DNA from: Absidia repens
Taxonomy: Eukaryota; Mucoromycota; Mucoromycetes; Mucorales; Cunninghamellaceae
Direction of reading: 5' to 3'
Length of the DNA: 64,000 nt
Assembly (NCBI GenBank): GCA_002105175.1
Contig: MCGE01000007.1
Span: 744,001 to 808,000 of the forward strand
The notes below the pieces were generated by a model. It was not told the origin of the DNA. It did not search any database and saw only the letters and a list, made by a program, of their open reading frames with translations. The translations under genes and the position numbers were made by a program. Positions 1 to 10,944 of the stretch are shown one piece after another; the stretch's first letter is position 1, and every line of letters begins with the position of its first letter.

Positions 1-53
1 TATAATCTATGTAGATTGACCTCTGAAAGTACATATATCATCCTTATTATTAG

Positions 54-1025
54 ATGTATTTCCATTGGACAAGATTTATCATTTATGGGATAAACTTCTT
101 GTGGGCCCTTCATCGTTACCATTATTTGCGGGCATTGCTATTCTGCGTCAAATCCGTGATGTGCTTCTCTCATGTGAATTCAACGATTGCATTGTGTTGA
201 TCTCCGACAGCTTCCCAAAGGTGGATATTGAAAAGTGTGTACAGAATGCCATGTCCATGTGCAAGGTGACTCCGCCAAGCGTGTCTGCGCGAATTCATGA
301 AGATAGCCAAAATGATAAGATCAAGCCCAAGACGGACGGTGGTGAACGAGCGACGGCGAACGACATCATCAAGAAGAAGGATGATACCTCCTCAATATCA
401 GCCATCGACGATGTTAATGCCAGTAGGACAGATACTTCGGACGGTGATTTTGTGGTGGTTAGTGAAGGTGACGAGGCATGGTGGGAGCAGCCGCTTTCCA
501 TTGATGTCAAAAAGAAAGAACTAGCTCCTAGAATCAATGTGATTGATCTCCAACGGGTTTTGCCTTATTGCTTGGTGTTGGATATTCGGTCGGAGCAAGC
601 GTTTACTCGTGGTCATATCCCGTCCTCTATGAATGTACAAGAACAACAATTACCAAGTTATGCTACGGTGTTGAAAAAACTGAACCGAAAATACCACGTG
701 GTGATGGCTGAAAATGATCATGCTGGAGCAGAGGTAAAAAAAACAAAAAAAAAAAAAAAACAAAACTAATTGGTGGTCAACCCCATCTCACTTCAGTCAT
801 GTATTATTACATTTCTTTTATCAGTATGCCGGGCAATTGGTGCATCGATTCTTTCCAAGAGTCGCGACGCTTCAAGGCGGTATTCATGCTCTGGAAGCAA
901 GCAAAGGATCGAATCAACTATGCTATTGTCGACCTCAAAAGCAAACCAAGCCTGGGTTTAAAGGAAAGGAACCACCTTTTATTATTTGGCGATGCAAGGT
1001 ACCACCTCCTCTGATGAATAAGTAG
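54..1025 (+). CDS. TBCK-like TBC domain/rhodanese protein, 3' part
   Basis: Only the last two exons are in the window: 54-733 and 825-1025 (stop TAG). The intron before position 54 ends in TTATTATTAG. The first residues (VFPLDKIYHLWDKLL, then a segment on cytosolic SDLP-like DIEKCV) match the end of the RabGAP TBC domain of TBCK proteins. After a charged, lysine/aspartate-rich linker comes a rhodanese-like domain (LPYCLVLDIRSEQAF, GHIPSSMNV). The rhodanese fold lacks an obvious catalytic Cys loop, as expected for a non-catalytic copy. TBCK proteins are pseudokinase-TBC-rhodanese proteins linked to mTOR and endosomal mRNA transport; the kinase-like part would lie before the window. The TBC-to-rhodanese order also occurs in TBC1D23, but the TBC end reads more like TBCK. 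Exon-2 junction GAG/TAT keeps frame and reaches the stop without interruption. Confidence 0.75.
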
Positions 1026-2286
1026 TTTATAGAGAATGCATTGTTTTAACATTATAGTTATAGTCCCCTATTCCCCTATTCCTTTTGTATTATTTATGTG
1101 ATTGATAGTCTTGTAGAATAAAATATGGGCTGATGATTTTTTTTTTATATTTTGAATTGTGTTCGACTACAGGCCACTACGGTCATTATGGCGATTACCC
1201 CTTCATTTAATTTTTATTGACATTTCCCAGAATTGACATAGAAAAAACACACTGGAAAACCCAGTTAATTCAGGCTCCGCAATTCGCTTTCTATTTTTGC
1301 CCCTCATTTTTTTTTTCCTCTCTTTTTCTTTCCTTTTTTTATTCTCATCAAAGTCTGAATGATATGATGGCAAAGCTCATTGAGGTGCTGGCGATCTATA
1401 ATTAGTGTTAGAACTAGAATTAGAGGCATTCTCCAAAATGCAAAACAAACACCTTTCATTTTGGATTTATGATTTTCAACTGCCGTTAGATTAGCCTTCA
1501 TGGTAGAATAGTGTCATTAGCTTAGGCTAGTTAGTTATCATAGTTTACACTATATACATATCTGAATTAAATGTGTCTTCTCTTTTTACCATTAAAATCT
1601 TCCTTTTTTTTTATTGCCTCATTAAATCGGCACGAGTAAAATCCGGTGTGTGTATGTGTGAGTGTGAGTGTGTGTGTATTATGTGTAATTAAAAAGGCGT
1701 GTACTTGTGTAAAAAAAAGTGCACTGCAGAATATTTTCTTGTCTGTATCATTTGAGTTTCGCAATTGAATGGATTATATAGGGTACAAATGGTAGGGTTA
1801 ATGTTAATGATAATTATTCTGGGGCGGGATAAAAAGATATGATGATTGAGACAATTCTATTGATACCGTATCTGATACGAAGACCCTTCGGTGAGTTGAT
1901 TATGTAATAATGATGCACTTCTTGCAAGTGCTCTTCGTTATTGAATTGATTTGATGTTCATAACGGTTTCACGATTGACATGACTCTGGCTGGTTGGTAC
2001 CCACAAAAAAAAAAAAAAAAAAAGGAGGATAGGATATGATATGATGATTGGGCCAACTATTATTGATGAGTTTATGGAATGAAGACACGATAATGAAGAT
2101 GAATACATTTTATTAGTTTTGGTCATGATAATAACAAAAAGGACAAGCTTGTGATAGTATAAAAATAAAAACCCAAAGGCATTTCTTTATTGAATAAAAG
2201 ATAGATATATACAACTAAAAAACTAAAGTGTGTCGAAGATAAAAAAGGAAGATGGAGTGATAGAAATGATGAACATTGCAATAAAT
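1026..2286. other. Convergent intergenic region, TBCK-like / SYF2
   Basis: This 1.26 kb lies between two convergent genes. It holds one copy of the dispersed repeat (about 1165-1840), a short GT-rich tract (about 1648-1680) and an A-run near 2006-2023. I see no coding exon. AATAAA motifs near 1118 and 2195 may serve as 3' ends of the two flanking genes. Confidence 0.6.
1165..1840 (+). repeat. Dispersed non-coding repeat, long subtype (copy A)
   Basis: This copy shares ordered blocks with the copies at 50020 (same strand) and 28440 (opposite strand). The blocks are CACTACGGTCATTATGGCG near its start, GATATGATGGCAAAGCTCATT, GTGTTAGAACTAGAATTAGA, GCATTCTCCAAAATGCAAAA, CTTTCATTTTGGAT, TTAGTTATCATAGTTTA, then AAATCCGGTGTGTG, GTGCACTGCAGAATA and a terminal TTCTGGGGCGGGATAAAAA. 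It lacks the ATGGGGAAA part of the core found in other copies. No ORF with a recognised domain is present. Confidence 0.7.
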
Positions 2287-3375
2287 CTACAAAGCAGTAC
2301 CCCGTTCCAAATTGTCCTTGATTTCTTTGGTGTACTTGTCGTAAAAGCGAGAGATCTTTTGATTGAAAACACGATTCTTTTCGTTGATCCAGGAGATATC
2401 GTCATATTTAACATCCTTACGTTCGCGGGATCGGGTTTCACGTTTTTCAATTCTGTATAAGCGCAAAAAGAAAAAAGAAAAAAAAAAACGATGAATATGA
2501 AGATATACATATAATCCACCCTCCGCCCATCCTCCCATTTACTTACTGTTTCTTTGTGTCTTGTACCAAACGATCTACCGCATCCTTAGAGGGTTTATCA
2601 TCCACCGCCGCATAGTCCAGATCATTTGACAAGGCACGAATATCTTCAGGATCTTCGCCATTCCTAATAGCCTTTTCAATAGCTTCGAGCTTCCTTTCAT
2701 TGTAAGCAGCCATGTCAGGTTTGAGTTCAGAGACTAGTTTGGTGTATTTCTTGTGCGCAGCCTGTGTATGGTCAGTGAACCCACGATTCGCCATGCTTTC
2801 CTTCTTGGCCATCTTCTTTTCCCATTGAGCCACTGATTCCGCCGAGTATTTCCAAAATTGTTGTCGTTCGTAATCTTCGCCAGCATCTTCAGCACGCTAA
2901 CAAAAAAAAAAAAAAAAAGTGAGCTAAGAGAAGTCATATGGGATCATTTTTATTCGTGTGTATATGTGTGTATGTGTGAGAAGGGATTATTAGTAACTCA
3001 CCTGCTTTTCTTGTAAACGCAAAGCTTCCTCCCTTTTTCGTTCTTGCTTGCTGTCCAATTGAGGGTTTTCTTTACTACGTTGAAATTCAAGATTACGATC
3101 ACGACGATTGCCTTGTTCGACTTCAGTGGCCTAAAAAAAGTCGATAGAGTTATAAACAAAAAAAGTCAATAACGCATGATCGGAAATGGAGATGTATATG
3201 CTATTACCCTTCGTCGTTTGAGTTGTTTGAGTTTTTCCATACGTTCGGTTAATGTGCTTTTTGAAGATTCATCAGAAGTTGATGTTGGTTCTTCGTCAAG
3301 TGGTGATCGAGGTCGTTTATTGTTTGGAGTATCATCATTTGCGGTAGATTGCTTTCCTTTTTTTGTAGGTGACAT
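2287..3375 (-). CDS. SYF2: Pre-mRNA-splicing factor SYF2
   Basis: Four exons on the minus strand: 3375-3208, 3130-3002, 2896-2547 and 2452-2287, giving 270 aa. SYF2 is a small component of the NineTeen (Prp19)-associated spliceosome complex and binds the U2/U6 catalytic core region in the nucleus. The N-terminus is lysine- and serine-rich and probably disordered ([17 protein letters not shown]). The conserved SYF2 region starts at about residue 100 and includes [20 protein letters not shown], the [13 protein letters not shown] segment, KPDMAAYNE and the C-terminal block [19 protein letters not shown] ... [17 protein letters not shown]. The last intron splits a Gln codon (CA/A), which restores the family motif. 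Donors are GTAATA, GTGAGT and GTAAGT. The start is the ATG that opens MSPTKK, preceded in sense by A/T-rich leader. Divergent from the downstream YME1 gene. Confidence 0.93.
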
Positions 3376-4413
3376 GCTGTTAAAAAAAAATAGTCGAAGA
3401 CAAAGGAATGGTGGGTGATAAAAAAAAAAAAATGAAGAAAAAAATAACAAAGAGCAAAATCAGCAAACACTTTGCGATAAATTCAAAGACCGCTCTTTAT
3501 GGGGAGCGCCTGCAGTATTTCGTCCTAATAAACTGTAATTATATACCTTTTCTTTTTATACTCCCCAGATCAAGTCATGCCTAGTAAAATAAGGGCAATA
3601 TGAACGAATAGCTTCAATTCGAGTATACATAATCTTTTGGTTCAAAACAAGTTAACATAGCTAAAAGAGGACAAGATATATGCAAGGTATCCATCGCCCA
3701 GCACGGGGCGGTATCAGCGTGAACAAAGCTATTAGGTAAAATTATTTCCAACAACTGAATATAATGACAATGGTTGGCCAAATAGATGGGCTCTTTATCT
3801 GTGAATAATGAATCCAACTGTACAGTACTTGCTTAAAATGCGGGCAGCACTGGTCAATTTTGTATCAATGATCGTTAATAAGCGATGCCCCTGTGACGAA
3901 GCTATCGGTGATAAAAATTAAGGTCTAAGGAAGAGAATAGCTTATATCAAAATATAGACTTATTCATGGTGTATTGTCGTTTGACTGATGAGAGGCAGGT
4001 AAGAGAGTCAAGGGGATGGGGATTATTTATTTACAGTTGTCATTCTTTGTCTCACTATTTATATCATATGTATGATGACTTGATTTTTATTAGCTGCAAA
4101 ATCAAGTAATTCAATTAAAAATACCTCCTGTTTTATCCCAGCCTTCATATTTTATATATTATTTACTCTTCGTTATGTTTTTGAGTGTGTAGCATGAAGC
4201 CAATATTTTGGTTTTTGGGCGTTGGGCGAGAAGCGGATCTTCAATGCCTTGCAAGGGCCATAGGAAACGTCATTGGCTGGTCCTATTTTTTTCACAGTGT
4301 CTAGTTTATTTCTTTTTTTCTCCCTTCACCTCCTTTCCCCATCGTCCCCCACCCTCCCCCCTTTTTTTTTCTTTCTTCACTATATACTCGATATCTTTCT
4401 TTCCTTTTAATCA
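3376..4413. other. Divergent promoter region, SYF2 / YME1
   Basis: A 1.04 kb gap between divergent starts. It is AT-rich, with a pyrimidine-rich tract (about 4290-4410) immediately before the YME1 start, typical of the leaders in this window. No further exon, RNA gene or repeat copy was recognised. Confidence 0.5.
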
Positions 4414-7107
4414 ATGCCTCAATATGATTACTTCAAGTTATATCAACAGGTAATTTAAACAGGCTTTCCTTTTATTGTCAGAAAGGGGCCTCGCGTTGGA
4501 CGTTTTAGAATATCAACCATCATAACAGCAAAAAAAAAAGCTCACTAACAGCATTTTTCTTTCTCCTCTTCTAGGTTACTAAAATAACACCGTCGGTACG
4601 TACACAATTATCATACAAGTCAATATCAACAGCAACATCAGTCCCCGTCAGTCGTTCATTGTTATCTCTTGATGTCGTTCCTCTACCGAATCACCTGGCT
4701 TTTAAACGTGGTTGGGACGCACTACGGATGCAACGCAATCAACAGCGATCTTCCTTCTCTACAACGTCAGTAACTTCTTCTGGATTCCCTTTTCGTATTG
4801 GCAATTTTCGTAAACTAGCAAAACTCGAACAAGATGCCAATGCCTATTCTCAAGACCCTCTCAAACAAGCGCTGCTTTACAAGGTAAGTCAAAGGAAAAA
4901 CTATCCTATACTTTCTTCACTAACAGTAACACATACTCTCTATCTCTATCTCTATCTCTATCTGTCTCTGCATTTGGGTATATGTGTTCATATCGTTTTT
5001 AGGAATGGCTCCGGGCGAAGAATCCACAAGCACTGATAACTCGGTTTGAACGGGGCAACTTCGCAAACAATGAAGAATGCTGGCAATATTATATCGCTGC
5101 TCTTGCTCAGACGGGACAAGCCGAAGCCATTTTACCAAGAATCATGCAAAAACTAGGTCAACAAAGCTCGGGCACATGGTCTGAAGCCGCTGCCAAAGCT
5201 GGGGTAGAAAATATGGCTGCCAACAACAAGACGATTCCAAAAGAACTTATCCAACAGATCATTGCCAGTCGAGGAAACGCCGGTCGAACACTTGCTATGG
5301 ACGGCGCCAATGCGACCATTGCCTCGGGATCAGGAATTAAGGGAAACCCGATCTATGTCGTCATCGAAGAAGGTAATAACAACGAAGAGAAAAACACAAA
5401 CTCTATTCTATTCTATATAGATACTCATTCTTCAATATAAATATATATATATAGGGCGAAAATTCATGGTATGGAAGGTACTCCGTTGGCTAGGTGTGAC
5501 AGTGACATATGCCTTTTGTATTTTGACCATCCTCTCATTGGCGCTGGAAAACTCTGGATTATTGAAAACTGCAACATCACAAACTGAATACGAGCCCGTC
5601 AATCAACACTCTGTCAAATTCGATGATGTGCAAGGCGTTGATGAAGCAAAACAAGAATTGGAAGAAATCGTTCAATTTTTACGAAATCCTCAAAAGTTTA
5701 CCGAGTTGGGTGGGAAGTTACCAAAAGGAATCTTGCTAACTGGTCCTCCTGGTACTGGCAAAACTATGTTGGCTCGTGCGGTGGCTGGCGAAGCAAATGT
5801 GCCCTTCTTTTTTATGAGTGGTAGCGAATTTGATGAAATGTATGTGGGTGTGGGTGCAAGACGAGTCCGTGAACTGTTTGGTAAGTGGATGGAAAGGGGC
5901 GGAGGGGAAAACAAAATAAAAACAAAGACTGTTGTTCTTATCATTGCTCTCTTCCTTATATGTAGCTGCTGCCAGGGCCAAGGCACCTAGTATTGTCTTC
6001 ATTGACGAAATTGACGCTATTGGATCGAAACGAAACCCCAAGGATCAATCGTACATGAAACAAACGTTGAATCAGTTATTGGTGGATCTCGATGGCTTCT
6101 CACAAACTGAAGGTGTGATCTTTATTGCTGCAACGAATTTCCCTGAACTGCTGGACAAGGCCTTGGTTCGACCTGGACGCTTCGACCGACATGTCAATGT
6201 ACCTTTACCGGACGTTCGCGGCCGCATTCAAATCCTGAAACAACATATGAAGAATATCATGTTTGCGGCTGATGTGGATGTCAGTGTGGCTGCGCGTGGC
6301 ACACCAGGGTTTAGTGGGGCAGATTTGGCTAATCTTGTTAATCAGGCGGCGATCCAAGCAAGCAGAGAAGGCAGTCGTGAAGTTACAGCCAAACATCTGG
6401 AATACTCAAAGGACAAGATCATTATGGGCGCCGAAAGGAAAAGTGCTGTAATCACTGACGAAAACAAACGTATCACTGCATATCATGAAGGTGGTCATAC
6501 CCTGGTGGCGCATTTTACTCCTGGTGCTATGCCTTTACATAAAGCGACCATCATTCCTCGTGGATCAGCTCTTGGTATGACCGTACAACTCCCTGAAATG
6601 GATAAGGTATTGATTGACTGGAAGTGACGATAAAAGGATCAAAAACTTCGATGACTGACTTGACCATTCTTTTTATTTATATATTTATTTATTCTACAGG
6701 ACTCATTCACCAAGAAGGAATATCTAGCTCAAATTGATGTATGTATGGGTGGTCGAGTGGCTGAGGAAATGATCTTTGGGGATGAAAACGTCACAAGTGG
6801 TGCACACAGCGATATTGTCAAGGCTACCGACGTGGCCCGACGTATGGTGCGTTACTTTGGGATGAGTGAGAAGGTCGGGCCAGTAAACTATGATGATGAA
6901 GACATGCAGCTACTGAGTATGGAAACAAGAATGCTTATTGAATCGGAAATCAAGGATTTGGTACTGGAGTCGGAAGCTCGGGCAAAGCACATCCTCAACA
7001 CGCATCGGGAAGAATTGGACCGTTTGGCGAAGGCATTGGTAGAATATGAAACGCTAACCTCTGAAGAAATCAAAGACGTGATGGCTGGGAAACCCATTGC
7101 TAGGTAG
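4414..7107 (+). CDS. YME1: Mitochondrial i-AAA protease (YME1)
   Basis: Six exons: 4414-4449, 4575-4883, 5003-5372, 5455-5880, 5966-6606, 6700-7107; 729 aa. YME1 is the inner-membrane ATP-dependent metalloprotease that faces the intermembrane space and degrades misfolded and short-lived proteins. The basic, Ser/Thr-rich N-terminus is a likely presequence. A family-specific helical N-domain comes next, then one membrane span (about 250-268, [18 protein letters not shown]). The AAA domain has Walker A GPPGTGKT (335-342), Walker B VFIDEID (391-397) and the SRH with RPGRFDR. The zinc site is HEGGH (554-558); most orthologues have Ala or Ser at the third position, but HExxH is intact. The ATG at 4414 was chosen because exon 1 then joins in frame to 4575; the ATG at 4424 meets a stop after splicing. 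m-AAA proteases have two spans, so i-AAA fits better. Confidence 0.95.
4936..4968 (+). repeat. TCTCTA microsatellite in YME1 intron 2
   Basis: About four to five CTATCT hexamers lie inside the intron between 4883 and 5003. On the opposite strand this makes a spurious poly-EI reading frame. It does not disturb the splice sites. Confidence 0.75.
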
Positions 7108-10100
7108 AATCAAGCGTGGTGACTTTTTGTTTTACTTTTGTTTATTATTATTATATTATTATTATTAGGTGTTAGCTCTAGTTTTAGGTGATATTATCAT
7201 GTTATGTAGATACTTTTTTTATACATTTTATTACCCTTATTATTTGTTTTTTTTTTTTCTTCCTCTACACGTTTTTATGCAATGTAATAAAAAAAAAATT
7301 AGGCATTTTTTAAATGGAGTTTGATGTTGTAATTTTGTGAGGGCGACTAGTTTGTTGATTGTTGATGATTCCAATTTGCTTTATCATAGCTTTACAATTC
7401 TCTGGACACAAGCATTTCCTTCCAAATTGACCATCTTTTCCCGTATAGAAATATTATGTGGCTGTTTGAAGTGCATTTAAACGATCCCTAGCTGATTAAG
7501 GCATCGACTTCCACGACGTATAGCGCTGGTCATACAGTGATACACCTCTACATTTTCCCATAGTATTTAGTCGCTCTCTTTTTTTTTGGATTTTGTTTTA
7601 ATATGATATTTTACTGTATTCTTCATTGAATAAACAAGCATGATTGATTCAAATGTACTACTGCGTGATTGAAAGTGAATTTGTTGTGTTTTGTTTAGAA
7701 TGCTGATCGTCTGCTATGACCTCATGTTACAGGTTTGGACGCCTATCAGGAGATTTGTTAGGCCGTTTTAACATTTACTGTATAGTGAGCGCCACATGAG
7801 ACATACTCGTTTTACCCCTGTTGATGATAGGGTATTGATATTGCTATTGGAGATTTACCGTAGAGAATGTTATTACCATGTAATTAGAATAATGGGGTCG
7901 GTAATAGGTGTGGGTGGATGTATGGGGTGACCTCATAGACCTGTGAAGAGGGAAATAAATTCAGGGGTCTGAAAAATGAAAAGCACAGCTGGTATCATAT
8001 ACGATAAGAACATCTTTATGTCACGAAAAAACGCTGTGACCGTATAAAGTATCAAATACAAAATACTCTGTATAGAGTTTTTTTTTTTTTTTATTATTAT
8101 TATTATTTCAGAATAGACATAACGTAAGTAATACAAAAGAGAAAACTGTTCTATGGTGAGTGACAAAATATACTAAATCAGTGGAGCGGGATAAACCAAT
8201 ATATGCTAAATTGTTTCGATATCGAGTTCGTAGCCATCATGGGATGAGAACAAGCGTACTCCTGAGGCTAAACGATAGCGGTTGATAAAACAAAAAGAGT
8301 ATAAGTGTTACCATATTGCCGTTGTTGAACGGTAGGGGTGGCTCTGGGAAACGAGATCCAGATGTTACCGAATACGAACGGTGATGGTTGCTTTAAACTA
8401 AACTAGAGCCATAATGCTGCCAGTTGTCGACAGCTTTGAACAAGCGATAGTGTTGTGATACATACCATATCATGCTGACAATGATGTATGTTGTTGATTA
8501 TTGAAAAAAAATGGAGTGGAAGTTGGAAGAGGAAGTATGACATGTATTATTTTTCTTTTTGAGAGGGAATATTTTCTTTGAAAAAAAAAAGGGTAGATTA
8601 TTAACTTTTTTTATTGTGACATAATGTAAAATAATTCTCAAAATAAATCATTTCAAATCCCGCCCACGTGAAATAGTTTATTTATTCTCTCCCGCCTTTT
8701 TATTTTTCCCACTCTCTTTCTTTTTTCTTCTTCTTTTTTTTTTTTTCTCTTCGCCATTCAACTTCTACGGGGCTGTGTTGGTCTTAGAATAGTGTCAGGA
8801 CTAGTTTAGGAGTTTCAGCTCAGGGATTACAACATGCATGGGGAAACCCTTTCATTTTGGATTCAGGATTTAGAACCACCATTAGCTGACTCGTTGAAGC
8901 ATTCATTAGCTTAGTTTGGTGTTAGTTTAACCATAGTTTGTATATAAATGTTAATAAAATATGTTTCTTTTTAAATATTTTAATGAAAAATGTCCCATTT
9001 GTCTCTCTTTCATGTCTTATACAATATTCTCATTTTCACCATCACTCATTTGGATTGGTGTTGACGGCTGTTATACTTTGATAAAAAAAATATCCTTTTA
9101 GACTTTCTATCTCCCTATTTACAGTCGTCCCTTTTTAGATTAATTGACCATTCTTCAGGTCCCTAGTCAGTTTCCCTCATGGTAGTTTTGATGGATTCCT
9201 TTTTACAATGGACCCCCGCCTTTGGTTTCATTTTGTCCATTAGTTATGCTTCAATATAATATATCATTCTATTGACTCTATACACATTGTCAGCAAACGA
9301 CGCCCAGGAAGCTTTAAGTGGAATATGTTTGTCATTGAATGATGGTTTATACAGAAAAGGCACATAGAATGTCGTCTTGTTGACAATGCATCCAAAGCAG
9401 TAGTCAAATTATTTAGCTACCAACCTCCATTACATATAGTAGTAGTCATAGTATCATTTTACGTCCAGCTGGTATTAATTAGAAATATTACCCTGCTTTC
9501 TTTTATTACGATATCTCAATATATAAATAAAAATCGCTGGATTGTATATACTACAATATGATTATATTTGATGCATTTGTGTTGTTTTTTTTTTATTTTA
9601 TTTTACATATTGATATGAAAAGCTTGCTCGGTGCAGTAGCAGGCGCTATGACTCTCATTACTGATTTGAGGGGCCAAGCTAGTAATTTGTAAAAAGGTTT
9701 TAACGCTTATATCGGTATAAAGGGATCCTTCGGTGGTGTTCAGGGCTAAATTAAAAATATTTTTGTCACATGTGTTGGTCTACGAACGTTATGAAGCGAT
9801 AAGGTCATGTTTCAAAAATGTTTATCATGTCATTATCAAGTAACCTGCAAATCTCCATGTCGATATGGTTGGTTCTTTCCTTGATTGAAAATGTAATGCT
9901 TCGACTGAATCAGAGTGAGAAACCATCAAATCCGGTATGACTGGATTTAATTTATTTTGAACAGCATAAAAACTAGCATCTCAACACCACAGTTACCATC
10001 AAAGATAGTAATATGAGGAAAAGAAGAAAAGGAAAAAAAAGCTCTACAAACGCTCGTATAGGCGAAACTGGCTCTATTAATTCACTTAATGATTAAAATA

Positions 10101-10944
10101 GTATAGTGATGCTTTTTTTGTATGATAGATCGGTGTAACTCCTTTTGACATTATATTTACAGTCTGTTTTGACGGAATGATACTTTATCTATGCCTTGAT
10201 TGCATTCAAGTTTTATCAATCATATGTAACCTAGATCACCGATCGTACTTTGTTTTATTCTGCGCCATTCATTCAAGAAAACATCACAACATATTAACGT
10301 TGTGCTCAACTATTCAATATATAAATTTTTATTATCTGAGTAATTAAATGAAGGATTGCTGTCGGGTAAAAAACGAAGTAGCAAAAATGCTGCATGGTCA
10401 CACAATGATATCAATGTTCTGTAAAGAAATGCAGGATCACTTCCGCCAAACTGAGCAGGTCAATCCTATCATTTTTTTCATCTAATAGTAAATGTCATCA
10501 CCAATTCATATGTGTTCTACTATCGTCGCTCTTTTCTTCTAAACGAGCATACTAAAGAACACATTTGCAAGAGTGGCTGTCTTTGAAAATGTACCTTTTC
10601 CCCTTCCTACGGATCTAGCTCCGTTCGTTGTTTTTTATTCGATTAAGAAGATTGAGGCGAAGAAACACCCCGCTCCGAGGCAAGGAAAAACGAATCACCG
10701 GCTCATGCTGACCAAACAGACCGGTTGATTTATTTCCCGCACATAAAACCGAAGAAAATTGATCTCTTTCGGGTCGGCGATTTGATTTATTCTTTCTTTT
10801 TTTTTTTTTTTTTTTTTTTTTACGGTAGAAGTTTCTTCATATTAATTTTTTCTGATCTCTGTCTTCTCTTCCTTATTCTTTCTCTCCATTCATTATTAAA
10901 AATACACACTCTTTTAACTTTATTTACTTTCATTCATCAAAAGT
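7108..10944. other. 3.8 kb gene-poor region between YME1 and the Zn2Cys6 gene
   Basis: No gene was recognised on either strand. AATAAA near 7287 and 7628 could end the YME1 transcript. One dispersed repeat copy occupies about 8645-9290. The last 150 bp before 10945 are strongly T-rich (run at about 10798-10820) and form the leader of the Zn2Cys6 gene. The rest is AT-rich with only short, unconvincing reading frames. Confidence 0.5.
8645..9290 (+). repeat. Dispersed non-coding repeat, short subtype (copy B)
   Basis: Begins near AATCCCGCCCACGTG (about 8657), followed by a T-rich tract containing TTCTTCTTC and CGCCATTCAACTT. Then come AGTGTCAGGACTAGTTTAG, TTTCAGCTCAGGGATTACAA, CATGCATGGGGAAACCCTTT, CATTTTGGATTCAGGAT, GCTTAGTTTGGTGTTAGTTT, and an AATAAAATATGTTTC tail followed by TCATGTCTTATACAATA. 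It ends around ATGCTTCAATATAAT. This is the clearest plus-strand copy of the short subtype. Confidence 0.75.

Noticed and set aside
4424..4449. ATG at 4424 as start of YME1
   Set aside because: Splicing to 4575 would then run into TAA after a few codons; the ATG at 4414 keeps the frame.
9615..9692. A 25-codon frame beginning MKSLLGAVAGAMTLITDLRG
   Set aside because: Looks like a signal peptide but ends after 25 codons, with no convincing second exon.
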